From: Todiramphus chloris collaris
Taxonomy: Eukaryota; Chordata; Aves; Coraciiformes; Alcedinidae
Assembly (NCBI GenBank): GCA_025345505.1
Contig: JANVCC010009895.1
Location: 705,312-769,311, forward strand
Reading direction: 5' to 3'
DNA: 64,000 nucleotides
In this document: positions 43,963 through 54,434 of the stretch, piece by piece
Layout of the letters: each line of letters starts with the position of its first letter
Numbering within the stretch: the stretch's first letter is position 1
Program-made: the position numbers and the translations under genes
The notes under the pieces: model-generated
Seen by the model: the letters and a program-made list of their open reading frames with translations, nothing else
Told to the model about the DNA's origin: nothing
The model's database searches: none

Positions 43963-44427
43963 TGCAGTGGGTCTGGCTGAGCTGCTTTTCCCCATCCAGC
44001 CCTCATGCTTCAGTACTGGGAGCTGGAGGGTGTTGATAACACACCCATGATATGACTGCCAGTGTTCACATAGCACCAGAGGCTGGGTGGGCAAGATGGG
44101 GGAGGGGATACAGCCGACCTGAGCTGACCACTGGGATATTCCATACCATATGACATCAGTTCAACTATAAAGGAAGTGGGCAGGAGGAGGTTGGGGGGGA
44201 ATTCTGCTTTGTCCTCCAAGCGGCTGCTACGTGTTCCTGGAGCCCTGCTTCCTGGACTCGGCCCGACATCGCCTGCAGACGGGAAGTAGAGAATAACATC
44301 TTATCTATCATAACCCACGGCTCTTTGCGTCTTATTCTTTCCCTTCGTGCCCTGCTGACGGGGGTTGGGGGGAGTGATAGAAGGGCTTGGTGGGCACCTG
44401 GTGTCATGCCAGGGTCAACCCACCACA
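43963..44427 (+). mobile_element. 3' LTR of provirus C
   Basis: TGCAGTGGGTCTGGC to CCCACCACA, 465 bp. Most differences from the 5' LTR lie in its first 216 bases. Confidence 0.95.
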
Positions 44428-44782
44428 CAGTCACTGGTAGGGAGAGGGAGATGTATTCCCTCATCATCTCCATGAGATAGCTCCCCCAGCACAGTAACAC
44501 CACCAAAGCACATAGCCACTATGTGGGTCATCCTCTTCCCGAGTTCCTTCATATTTTCCATAAAATACTTCCCCCAGCACAGTAAGACTATCATTATCAG
44601 AGCAAAGCATATAGCCTTTGTTTGTATTAACATGTCCCTAATCTCAGCAAAATAATGAGATAGTGAGTGTAGCCACCAAACTTGGTGACCTGCACAGGAG
44701 CTTGCCACTTAATAACTACTAAGCTATAGCACACTTAATGCAAAACTGCCGTTGTCTTGCCCCACGTTGGGTACCAAAACGA
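44428..44782 (-). pseudogene. Provirus D leader and primer-binding site
   Basis: Minus strand. The primer site TGGTACCCAACGTGGGGC lies at 44759-44776. Below it, a frame from 44708 carries FALIMIVLLCWGKYFMENM and THIVAMCFGG, matching the C pre-gag ORF. It is cut at 44428 by provirus C; the leader resumes at 38032. Confidence 0.82.
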
Positions 44783-46141
44783 TTGTGGTTATTTCACCTT
44801 GGCTGGGTGCCAGGTGTACACTAAGCTGCTCTATTACTCCCTCCCTCCCTCCTCCTATCAACTGGACCAGGGGGAGAAAATAAGATGAAACTTGTAGATT
44901 AAGGCAAAGGTATTGTAATGAAAAAGCAAGGCTGCGTGAGGAAGCAAAAGAAAGCAAATATATATTCTCTACTTCCCATTAGCAGGTGATGTCTGGCCTC
45001 TTTTTTGGGAAGCAGGGCTCCAGTACGGGTATTGGTTGCTCTGGAGGACAAGCTGATGCACACCCTTCTCCTTTTTCTAGCTTTTATTGTTGAGGTGATG
45101 TCATATTCTATGGAATATCCCTTTGGTCATTTTGGGTCAGCTGTCCTGGTTGTGTCACCTCCCAAGATCTTGTCCACCCCATCCTACTGCAGGGGAGAAT
45201 GCTGGAAAACCAGCCTTGGTGCTGTGTGAGCCCTGCTCAGCAGTAGCCACAACACGGGTGTGTTATCAATGTTATAAATTAGCTTCACGAATTGAGGGGA
45301 GTCAGAGTCAATTAGAAAATTTAATTGTTTATTTAGTAAGCGACAGCAAGCAAAACAGCGCTGGGCGGCCGGGGATTCTGCACTCCACCAACGGCACACA
45401 CCAAGATGTCAAACAGGCAGGCATTTATTACACTAAATCATGCATATCCAACAGTGTTAACTACATATTCATTATATGAGACTTGATTATTATAATCAAG
45501 TCCAGGAACTCATTATCATAGGCCTCCTCCCTTTGGCACTTGCGCACTGGTGTCTGGTGGTCGTGGGCCGGGGTCTTCAGGAGGAAGGCCCCCAGTCTTC
45601 CTCGCAGTGTACTTTTCACCTTTTGTCTCAAAATGATGAGTCAGGAATCAGAGGGTTGGTGTGATCTGGCCTATCTGCAGAGAGGCTCTCCTGTATTTCT
45701 TCCTGTCTGGGAGTAAGTTCCCTTATCTACAAAGACCAAAACTACACAAGACAGGCTACAGGATTTATGAGAACCTTGATAACTTTCAAGACTATGTGAG
45801 ACAAAACACAACTCACAACTATGTAAGACAAGACACAGTTTACGGCTATGTAAAACAAGCTGCAATTAGAAGACTACTAAACTACAATTTATAATGACAT
45901 TTACAACTCAGGCCTCAGCCAGGCCTGTATCCAGGGGGGAGCAGGGATGATGTCCTGGAGGGCCGAGTCCCCAGTATAGCAGAATACATTTGGTTCTTTT
46001 ATTAAAGCGAAACATCTTGTAAATTATGATGAACAAACAATTCACAGTTTATCACAATCAACACTTTTCTAGCTCTCAATGCAAATCACTGTGAGGGCTG
46101 ATATGGGGAAAATTAACTCCATCTCAGTCATACCCGATATA
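44783..46141 (-). mobile_element. 5' LTR of provirus D, split by a solo LTR
   Basis: The U5 end is at 44783 (TGTGGTTATTTCACC on +). Text runs to 45269 and resumes at 46057, ending near the CCGATATA at 46141. The pieces together parallel the LTR at 24181-24763 ('cttggctgggtgcc', 'ccaagatcttgtcc', 'ggtgtgttatcaa', 'ggaaaattaactcc'). Confidence 0.82.
45270..46056 (-). mobile_element. Solo LTR (787 bp) of the provirus B family
   Basis: TGTTATAAATTAG to ...GTTTATCACA, flanked by ATCAA at 45265-45269 and 46057-46061, a perfect 5-bp duplication. It shares U3 and both termini with the provirus B LTR but is longer by about 160 bp, mainly in the R/U5 side (45290-45410). Confidence 0.88.
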
Positions 46142-46149
46142 AGCGTTAT

Positions 46150-47149
46150 ACAGTAAGGGACTGCTCCTCTGTGGGGAGCGCTGGTGGCACAGGCGTGTGC
46201 CAGCCTTGGAGAAGGCAGCCCGCCTGCTCGCCCCGATCACGGGCTTTGCTCCGGCTGCAGCTGCTCACAGTGGCACCGTCCACCCCCAACGGCCTCGCCC
46301 CGCCTGCAGCCGTGCGGCGCTGACAGCACCCACTCACCGCAGACTACAACTCCCAGAATGCACCGAGGAGTCGAACCGCGCCTTCCTCCCTCCGAATCCT
46401 TTCGTGTGAAAGGTGATAGCCGTCATTTCCACCGCGTGTTGCAGGTCGGGAATGCGAGTCGCGATTGGTCGGTATCTCTCTCGCTTTTCACCGTGCTGAG
46501 GTGCAGGAAGCGGTAACAGTGGAACGCGCTCGGCAGGGCGAGGGGCTCTTCGCGGTGAGTATCTAGTGGAACCGCCTCCTCACCCCGCGGAGCGCCGCGC
46601 CTCGGCTGGGAATTAAAAAGGGATCGATTTAATGCGCGCTTTGATGACGTAATAACGACTAACGAGGTGGCGGTGCTGCTAAACGCATGGTCCGAGCTGG
46701 CACCGGTCGTGTATGCTTATCCGGGGCGTCCCTATGAGATACTCGTGCCTGCCGGTGGTTGCCCGCAGCGCTTTCGGAGCGCTTTTGCCCCGCGTGCACT
46801 CGGCCGCTGTCTAGGCCTTCCACATTCTCCGTTTCTGGGACTCGGCGTACGCTCATTGGCTCTTACGCCTGGGGCGTGCACTGCAGCCGCTTTACGATTC
46901 TTGGGGTCGCGCTGACTGCCATCGGCGTTCGCCCTTGGGACTGCGTCTGGGGTGTGAGAGGCTGCAGCTGACCAGGGAGGGCGCGGGCTGAAGCTCAGAG
47001 GCAGCACACGAGGCCCGAGGGGCTCTGGCGGGTCTGGGTCGGGTCAGGCCTCCCAGAGCTCCACGGAGTTTCGGGCCGGCGGGGAGTGCAAGGGACAGCG
47101 ACGGTAGGTCGTGGTTCCGCCTCGCAGCCGCTAGGGACAGCTGACGCAG
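46150..47149 (+). promoter_or_regulatory. ZNF131: CpG-rich promoter region of ZNF131
   Basis: About 1 kb of G+C-rich sequence dense in CpG, unlike everything around it. It holds ACTACAACTCCCAGAATGC at 46343-46361 (ZNF143/THAP11-type element of housekeeping promoters), an inverted CCAAT box (ATTGG, 46464-46468), a strong donor (GCG/GTGAGT at 46554/46555) and a CRE-like TGACGTAA at 46645-46652. It is the only promoter-like region upstream of the ZNF131 coding exons and on the right strand. The link to ZNF131 is inference from position. Confidence 0.75.
46480..46554 (+). other. ZNF131: Probable non-coding exon 1 of ZNF131
   Basis: Sequence between the inverted CCAAT box and the GTGAGT donor at 46555. 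It would splice to the acceptor at 54434, whose exon carries 15 nt before the start codon. The transcription start is not determined, so the left edge is nominal. Confidence 0.5.
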
Positions 47150-47774
47150 TGAAAACTCAATAACCGAAGTTATTAAGCAGGCATTCTTTATTACGGCGCC
47201 GGGCACGTGGGGGATATCTCCTAACACGAGCACCGGGGTTCGGAAACAATCATTTCTTATAGAGAGATTACATACATATGCATTACATTTCCCGTAAACC
47301 TATTGCATATTCAGTAGGATTCTACGAAGCCATTATCATAACTCTCCGCCCATTATCGCATACGCACATCCGTGTGGCAGTGGGCTCTTGCCGTCCTCTG
47401 GTGGTCTCTGGGAGGAAGATCGAAGTCTTCCTTGTCCTTGCACTTTTCACCTTGTTGGGTCTTGGCTTGTCCCACAGTTCTACACGGTTCAGACTTGTTC
47501 TGTGGTTTCTTGGACTACGCTGATAAAGACTACATTGTTTTTGTAGTTTCAAGCATGTTATCTTGCATAACCATCTTTAATCATCTTTTAAAGAGGGAAC
47601 AATAAAGTGAAAGTGGTCCTAAGGCCCTGGTTCTCTTACAGGTGTTGAAATGGGCCACATAATCAGACCAACTATAAGCACATAAGCTCAATCTGAAAGA
47701 AATAGATCAAGACATCAAAACTACAAATTTGTATTCCTTTCATCACAGCAAGAGTCCTCTCCTGACCCTTGGCA
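47150..47774 (-). mobile_element. Antisense solo LTR at the edge of the CpG island
   Basis: TGAAAACTCAATAACC to ...CCCTTGGCA, 625 bp. Possible 6-bp flanks ACGCAG (47144-47149) and GCGCAG (47775-47780). 'taagcaggcattctttattacgg' and 'cgggcac..gggggat' match the LTR at 35959. It lies in ZNF131 intron 1. The right end rests on the imperfect duplication. Confidence 0.55.
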
Positions 47775-48309
47775 GCGCAGCTCCCATGTGTACTTTGCTC
47801 TGCTCGCTAGTGTGTCTGTGTCGCCTGCTCAGTGAGAGCAAGGTCTTGTCTGTGACTGTGAGGGGGCTGAGAGGCTGGCTCATATCTTGCTCTATTTTTT
47901 GAAGAAAAATATATACCGAAGTGCACAAGAAATTCCCATGTCTGTGTTCTCTTGAAGCAACCACTTCTGTTACCTACCAAAAATCACTCATTATCCTTTC
48001 CTGAGATGGCTACAATGATATGACAGTGGTTATGTTGTCCCACAAGTGGGGTCATTTCCCTGGTATGCAATATGCCAATATACACACAGAGAGCTATTTT
48101 ACTGAGTTTGTGTTTGTGCAAAGATGGGCACTAGGTGGTAATTCCACAAAGCCTGCACACCACACAAAGGAGTCACAAAGTATTCTGTCATGTTCCATGA
48201 TTAGTAAAAATGCCTAAATTTATACTTATTGGTCAGTAATTACCATTCTGTCTGCTACTGGTTAGTTATATTTAAATTAACTTATGTAAATTAGCACATA
48301 TGCTTCTTA

Positions 48310-50105
48310 CAGGTGGGGGAGGGCAAGTCTTTTCTCCAGGCTGAACAACCGCAACTCCCTCAGCCTGTCCTTGTAGGAGGGGTGCTGCAGCCCTCTGATC
48401 ATCTTCGTGCCCCTCCTCTGGACCCACTCCAACACGTCCATGTCCTTCTTGTGTTGGGGCCTGCTGGCCACACTTCTTCTGATGTAGCCCAGGATACAGT
48501 TGGCTTTCTGGGCTGCACTTGCATATTGTTGGCTCACGTTGAGCTTTTCATCAACCAGCACCCTTCTCATCAGGACTACTCTCAATCCATACTGCGCACA
48601 GCCTGTATTTGTGCTTGAGATTGACCTGACCTAGGTGCAGGACTTTGCACTTGGCCTTGTTGAACTTTATGAGGTTAGCATGGGCCCACTTCTCAAGGGG
48701 CCCTCTGGATGGCATCCCTTCCCTCCAGTGTGTTGACAGCACCACACAGCTTGGTGTTGTCCGCAAACTTTCTGAGGGTACACTCAATCCCACTGTCTAT
48801 GTCGTCAACAAAGATGTTAAACAGCACCAGTCCCAGTACTAATCTCTGAGGAATGACACTCGTCACTGGTCTCTACTTGGACATCGAGCCATTGACTGCA
48901 ACTCTTTGAGTGAGACCATTCAGCCAATTCCTTATCCACTGAGTGGTCCATCCACCAAATCCATGTCTCTCCAATTTAGAGACCAGGATGTCTTGCGGGA
49001 CAGTGTCAAGCGCTTTGCACAAGTCCAGATAGATGACATCAGTTGCTCTTCCCTTATCCACCAACACTGTAATTATATCGTAAAAGGCCACCGAATTTAT
49101 CAGGCACAATTTGCCCTTGGTGAAGCCATGTTGATTGCCTCCAATCACCTCCTCATTTTCCATCTGCTCCATGATGTTGCCAGGCACAGAGGTGAGACTA
49201 ACTGGCCTGTAGTTCCCTCGGTCTTCCTTTTTTTCCTTTTTGAAATTGAGGGTGATGTTTCCCCTTTTCCAGACATTGGGAACTTCACCAGACTGACAGG
49301 ACTTTTCAAATATGATGGAAAGTGGCTTAGCAACTTCATCTGCCAGTTCCCTCAAGACCCACAAATGGATCTTTTCCAGTCCTGTACATCTTTAGGTTCT
49401 TTAGATGATCTCAACCCAGATCCTCACTTACAGTGGGTGGATCTTCCTTCTCCCAGTCCCTGCCTTTGCTTTCTTCATCTTGGATGGTGTGGGTAGAGCC
49501 TTTGCTGGTGAAGACTGAGGCAAAAAAAGTCGTTGAGTACCTCATCCTTCTCCATATCTCTCATGACCAGGTCTCCTGTTTCCTTCTGGAGAGAGCCCAC
49601 ATGTTCCCTAGCCTTCCTTTTATCACTGATGCACCTATAGAAGCTTTTCTTGTTACTCTTGATGTTCCTGGACAGACTCAATTCTTTCTGGGCTTTAGCT
49701 TTCCTAACCTGATCCCTGGCTTCTTGGACAACTTTGTGTGGTCTAGACAAACCTGCTCTGGTGGGAGGGTTGGACTAGATGATCTCTAGAGTTCCCTTTC
49801 AACTCCAACGATTCTGTGATTTGTATTCCTCCCAGGCTACCTGTCCTTGCTTCCATTCCCTATAGACTTTCTTTTTACATCTAAGTGTGTCCAGGAGCTC
49901 TTTGTTTATCCATGTAGGCCTCCTGGCATTCTTGCCTGCCTTCCTCTTTTTTGGGATGCATCACTCCTGGGCTTAGAGGAGGTGATCCTTGAATATTGAC
50001 CAGCTTTCTTGGGCCCCTCTCCCCTCCAGGGCTTTATCCCATGGTACTCTACTAAGCAAATTTCTGAAGAGGTCAATATCTGCTCTTAGTCAACTGTGTC
50101 TTCCA
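48310..50105 (-). mobile_element. CR1 LINE, antisense, with a nested CR1 end
   Basis: The minus-strand text runs from the linker after the endonuclease (about 50100) through RT ([28 protein letters not shown]) to the region upstream of the 3' end (48310). It is interrupted at 49738-49822 by a sense CR1 terminus. The frames are broken and the RT FADD region is lost. In ZNF131 intron 1. Confidence 0.92.
49738..49822 (+). mobile_element. 85-bp CR1 3' end nested in antisense CR1
   Basis: 'gtgggagggttggactagat' and 'caactccaacgattctgtga' are a CR1 3' terminus in sense orientation. The host CR1 text continues on both sides, so this is a severely 5'-truncated later insertion. Confidence 0.85.
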
Positions 50106-50167
50106 AGAAAATCTGGGTAAATAACTGAATTAGTCTAGTTTCAATCACTCATCTATGAGCCTTCATG

Positions 50168-50915
50168 TATCCTGGTTTGAGTGAGAACAGAACTAATTCT
50201 GTTCAGTGATTTTACTTTTTATCTCAGTTCTTCTAACTAACTGCACTTTCTGAAGTTAGCAGCCTGTTCTCACAGACAGTGTCTGCTTCTAGCAGTGATA
50301 ACACCTCATGTTTAGAGTTACTACCAAGAATTGGTATGCAGACTAAGGCCACTGCTGGATCTTGTGTACCACATTGGGGGGTGCAGAAAGTAAAAGGCCT
50401 CACCTGCAGGGTGGATCAGACAGGACAGGTGACCCTGAACTGACCAACGAGATATTCCATCCTGTATATGTCATATTCAGTATAAAGCTGAGGGATCACG
50501 AGGGTCGGCTTCTTCCTCACTTCTTCAATGTCTGGCATCCGAGGGAGACTCTGTTCTGCTTTCAATCCTGATCTGTGTGTTCCTGAATCTGGTACCAGAA
50601 TCCAGTTCCTGAACACAGCTCCTGTCTGCTGCTGGGTCCAGTCTGGGACTTTCCTGGTGCTTGTTCCACAGCATCAGTGGTGATGGTGATGTAAGTGCAA
50701 TTGGGGTGGGGGTGTTGATACTGGTTTTGTATATTATAATATTTTATTATAATTATTTTAATTTTCATTAAAGCTGTTCTAATTTCCTTTTCTAATCAAT
50801 AAGTCTGTCATCTCTGTCCCTTGTTCCCTTTCTCTTCCCTTTTGGGGAGGGAGGGGGGTTAACATGGAGCATCTATTATAGGTTTAGAGGACTGCCCCGA
50901 CCCGAAACCGTGACA
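50168..50915 (+). mobile_element. Solo LTR (748 bp)
   Basis: Starts TATCCTGGTTTGAG (TG changed to TA) and ends CCGAAACCGTGACA, flanked by TCATG (50163-50167) and GCATG (50916-50920). 'ccttttctaatcaataagtc' and the GGGAGGGAGGGGGGTTAAC block lie in the 3' part. It is the full version of the fragment at 31341-31614. Confidence 0.82.
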
Positions 50916-50920
50916 GCATG

Positions 50921-52961
50921 TAAGCATCAACTTGGATCACCTGTCTGCCTTCCTTGGCTTCTTGGTTTTTCTCTGAGGACTCTGCTTTTCCCTTCTTGTT
51001 CCAAAGTAGTCATGCTCTCATTGAACATATGCTGTTCTGTTGGGATTTCTTCTGCAATATCACCGAATTTAAAATGAGAATACTCAATGAATGCTGCAAC
51101 CGTATTTAGATATGTGATAATTCACATTTTTTTACTAGTTTTATGTTAATTCAGGACAACAAATTACCTATTTTAAGTTGTTGTCTTATTCATGATTTTC
51201 AGTGCTCTGATAAAGACTGAAACTTTTTAACATTTCTTAGGTTTGGGGGGGGCTTCCTCTGTTATTTTGAGTGGGGTTTTTTTTGTTGGTTTTTTTTTGG
51301 TAAGATCTTCCTACAAACATGCAATTAGGAAGTAAATTTTGGATAGGTGGAAATCATGAGATGTGGGGGTCGAAATTTTGTTTGGTTTAACTTTTATGCA
51401 ATTATGCTTTTAACTGCAAGTCATCTATCCTTGTATGATGTGTCAAAAATGGATAGAAGAATTAAACAGTGAAGTAAATGGCTGACAACTTTCCACACGA
51501 GACTTTATCTGGAATACCAGGAGCTGCTGGTCATCTTAGACCCATAATTACAGATGAGGTGAAGGCGGCAGCAGCATCATTCTCTCCCTTCAACCTCACC
51601 TTCTCCCTTGCCCTCACAGGATCCTGATACATATTTCAGCATCTGCTTGCCAAAGCAGTGATAGCAGATAGAACTAGACTTCCATAAGCAGTTGCTTCTG
51701 CTCTTCTTTTTCATACTCTTGGCAAAATGACTTCTCCATGGAACAGTTTTTCTGAGATGCAAGAAAGAATGTGTTTTATGGTAAAAATAGGAATTCCACA
51801 ATTTCCTTTACTTTATGTCTGTTAGTCATAAGAGAATAACTCTGCTTTTATCATAACCAGGTAATTCTTCTTTCTACTTCTGTTGAACACCGTATACCTG
51901 TATGTGTGTTTGTTGGAAGTGAGGTAGAATTTACAGAGCTGCACAGGGGAGTTAGCAAGCATGGTGGCATCAGCTGACATGTGGCTAGTACATGTAAGGA
52001 ACAGGTTTGTGCTCAGGGCTTTCCAATTGCACACAAAACATCTGCACCAGAAGTTAGGGAGCACCTGCTATTTCGTTTCTTCTAGCACTCTGAAGATAAC
52101 TGCTGCTTTGCCACGCAAGAATTTTTCATCTCGGTATTCAATGTTTGATTTGATACTAGCTGCTCTCTTGACTTTCTTCCTTTTGTCTGTACTAAGTATA
52201 ACAATATAGTGAAGGGTATGTCTCAAATTTCTTTTAAGACTCATTCAAGCCTAATTACCGTTTTCTCTCAGAAACTATATGTTCTTCAAAGTGAGTTAGA
52301 CTGTGAAAAGAAACAAAGTTTCTGCATTAATGTGACTTTGAAATGTCTTTTCTTTTTCTGTGGCATTCTCAGTGTGAGAGCCATGTGAATGTGGGAGTTG
52401 AAGATGAATGCTGCTGCACAGATCTGAAGTCATTTTGCCTGTAGTTAATTTGTGAAATGTCTTCATTGAAGCACTTGGACTCTCTCCAGAGCTTCTTCTG
52501 CATAAGCAGCACTCTAACACCCGTATCTCATCCACAGGCACAGAATTCTGCTAAACCTCTTCAGATTTGAGAACCTCTGCAACTCCCACCTCTAGCTATG
52601 TTTGTTGTATAAGTAAGGGAAGAAGAGCCATCAGATTACAAGCCTACATGTCTCTTTCAAAAGGCTGGCAAAGAGTATTTCACATTGCAGGGGGAGAAGT
52701 GTAAGAAAGCTGGGTGAATAAGAAGTTCTCTGCTCTTGGGCATGACAACACATTAAATCCCTGGCAACTCCTGTGTACTCAGAAGCTGAAAAGTGCTGCT
52801 TTATTACATCCTTATTTAAAGGAAGTAAACATCTTATGTTCACTAGATACAAAATGGGACTTAAGTATGAAAATTTTCAGAACTGTTCTTCCACCAAGTG
52901 GATTGATAGAATTGCAAGAAGTAACTTTATAAAGATTCTGACATTATTTGCCTTGGATGCA
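50921..52961 (+). other. ZNF131 intron 1, unique-looking part
   Basis: About 2 kb with no repeat family or coding exon that I recognise. Short ORFs on both strands lack domains. Confidence 0.6.
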
Positions 52962-54137
52962 CCAAGGCCAAATCATTCTTGACAAACATGATCACCTTCT
53001 ATGACAAAGTAACCTGCTCGGTTGATGCAGGGCAAGTGATGGATATTGTTTCCCTGGATTTCTCCAAGTTTTTTGATACTGTTCCCTGCAACCTCCCCCT
53101 AGAGAAACTGATGTGTTACAGTCTAGACAAGTGGTCTGTGTGGTGGGTGGGGAACTGGCTGACAGGACACACATAGAAGGTGGTGGTAAATAGCTCTTTT
53201 TTCAAATTGGCAACCTGTCACAATTTGGATCCCCCAGGGATCAATATTGGGCCCAATGCTGTTTAATTTCTTCATAAGTGATCTGGATGTTGGGATCAAG
53301 TGCACCCTAATGAAGTTTGTTGATGACACCAAACTGAGTGGGGAAGTGGACACTTTGGAAGGGAGAGACAATCTGCAGGAAATCCTGGATAGGTTGGAAG
53401 AGTGGGCTAATAACCTGATGAAGTTCAACAAGGACAAATGTAAGGTCTTGCATCTGGAAAAACATAATCCAGGACTGCAGCATAGTCTGGGATATACCTG
53501 ACTGGAGAGCAGCTCTGTGTAAAGGGACCTGGGGGTCCTGGTGGACAACAAGCTCAATATGAGTGAACAGCAAAGAAAGCCAACATGATGCTGGGTTGCA
53601 TCACCAGCAGAGACAAAGAAGTCATTATCCTCAATACTCAATACTTGTCAGGCCACACCTGGAATACTGTGTTTAGTTTTGGTCCCCACTGTACAAAAAA
53701 AGATGTGGACAGGCTGGAAAGGGTCCAGAGAAAGGCCACAAAGATGATCAAAGGACTGGAAAGGCTGAGAGAACTAGGTTTGTTCAGCCTTGAGAAAAGA
53801 AGGCTTAGGGAAGACCTTATCATCATGTTCCAGTATGTAAAGGGTGGCTACAAAAAATATGGGCACTCCCTTTTTACAAGGAGTCACGTGGAAAAGATGA
53901 GGGGTAATGGGTACAAGTTACTCCTGGGGAGATTCCAATTAGACACAAGAGGAAAAATTTTCACAATGATAACAATCAGCCATTGGAGTAATTTCCCCAG
54001 GGAAGTGGTGGAGTCCCCAACATTGGACACTGTTAAGATTCAGCTGGACAGGATGCTAGACTGTGCTTTTGCCAAGAAAGGTTGGACCAGATGATCCATG
54101 AGGTTCCTTCCAACCTTTTATTCTATGGTTCTATGAT
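52962..54137 (+). mobile_element. CR1 LINE, 5'-truncated, sense
   Basis: RT fragments in sequence: VSLDFSKFFDTVPCNLP, LGPMLFNFFISDLD, an altered FVDDTKLSG active site, then FVFWSPHC-type and FSLEKRRLREDL blocks. It ends in the CR1 tail 'ttctatggttctatgattat'. Two frames remain fairly long (53247-53501 and 53585-54094). Lies about 300 bp before the first coding exon of ZNF131. Confidence 0.93.
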
Positions 54138-54434
54138 TATGCTGCTGAGGTGTTGTAAAATAGCTATAGAGATGTTACATCCCTTCAGTATTTGCTTTGA
54201 GGTGGGTCCCTGATGAATCTGTAGAATAATGAAATGCACTTACCCACTTTGTTTTTTTTCATATGTATAAATAAGGCCATACTCCCACTTCATTAACCCT
54301 AACGTTTCCTACCTGTCAGCTAAAATCAGGTAAACCTGTTCTCAAGACAGTGTGGTGTGTCTATTTGTTTAGTACATTGCACCCTAGTGGTCTAGTGTTG
54401 CAGTATGCTTACTGTACTACCACATCTTTTGCAG

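Larger units (their letters stand above)
38033..44427 (+). mobile_element. Provirus C, near-complete spuma/ERV-L-like ERV (6395 bp)
   Basis: Both LTRs are 465 bp. The flanks are a perfect 5-bp duplication, CAGTC at 38028-38032 and 44428-44432. Order inside: primer site, leader with a small ORF, gag, in-frame TAG, protease-RT-RNase H-integrase, polypurine tract. There is no env: 43622-43962 has no ORF. The 5-bp duplication and lysine-type primer site with no env fit class III (ERV-L) retroviruses. Gag has one internal stop and the integrase is frameshifted, so the copy is defective although its pol frame is open for 830 codons. Confidence 0.95.

Noticed and set aside
36923-44782. D and C read as one large inverted-repeat mobile element
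   Set aside because: The perfect CAGTC duplication and paired LTRs of C show an independent insertion into D, not a composite element.
47743-47964. Minus-strand ORF in ZNF131 intron 1
   Set aside because: Partly within the solo LTR at 47150 and lacking any recognisable family signature.
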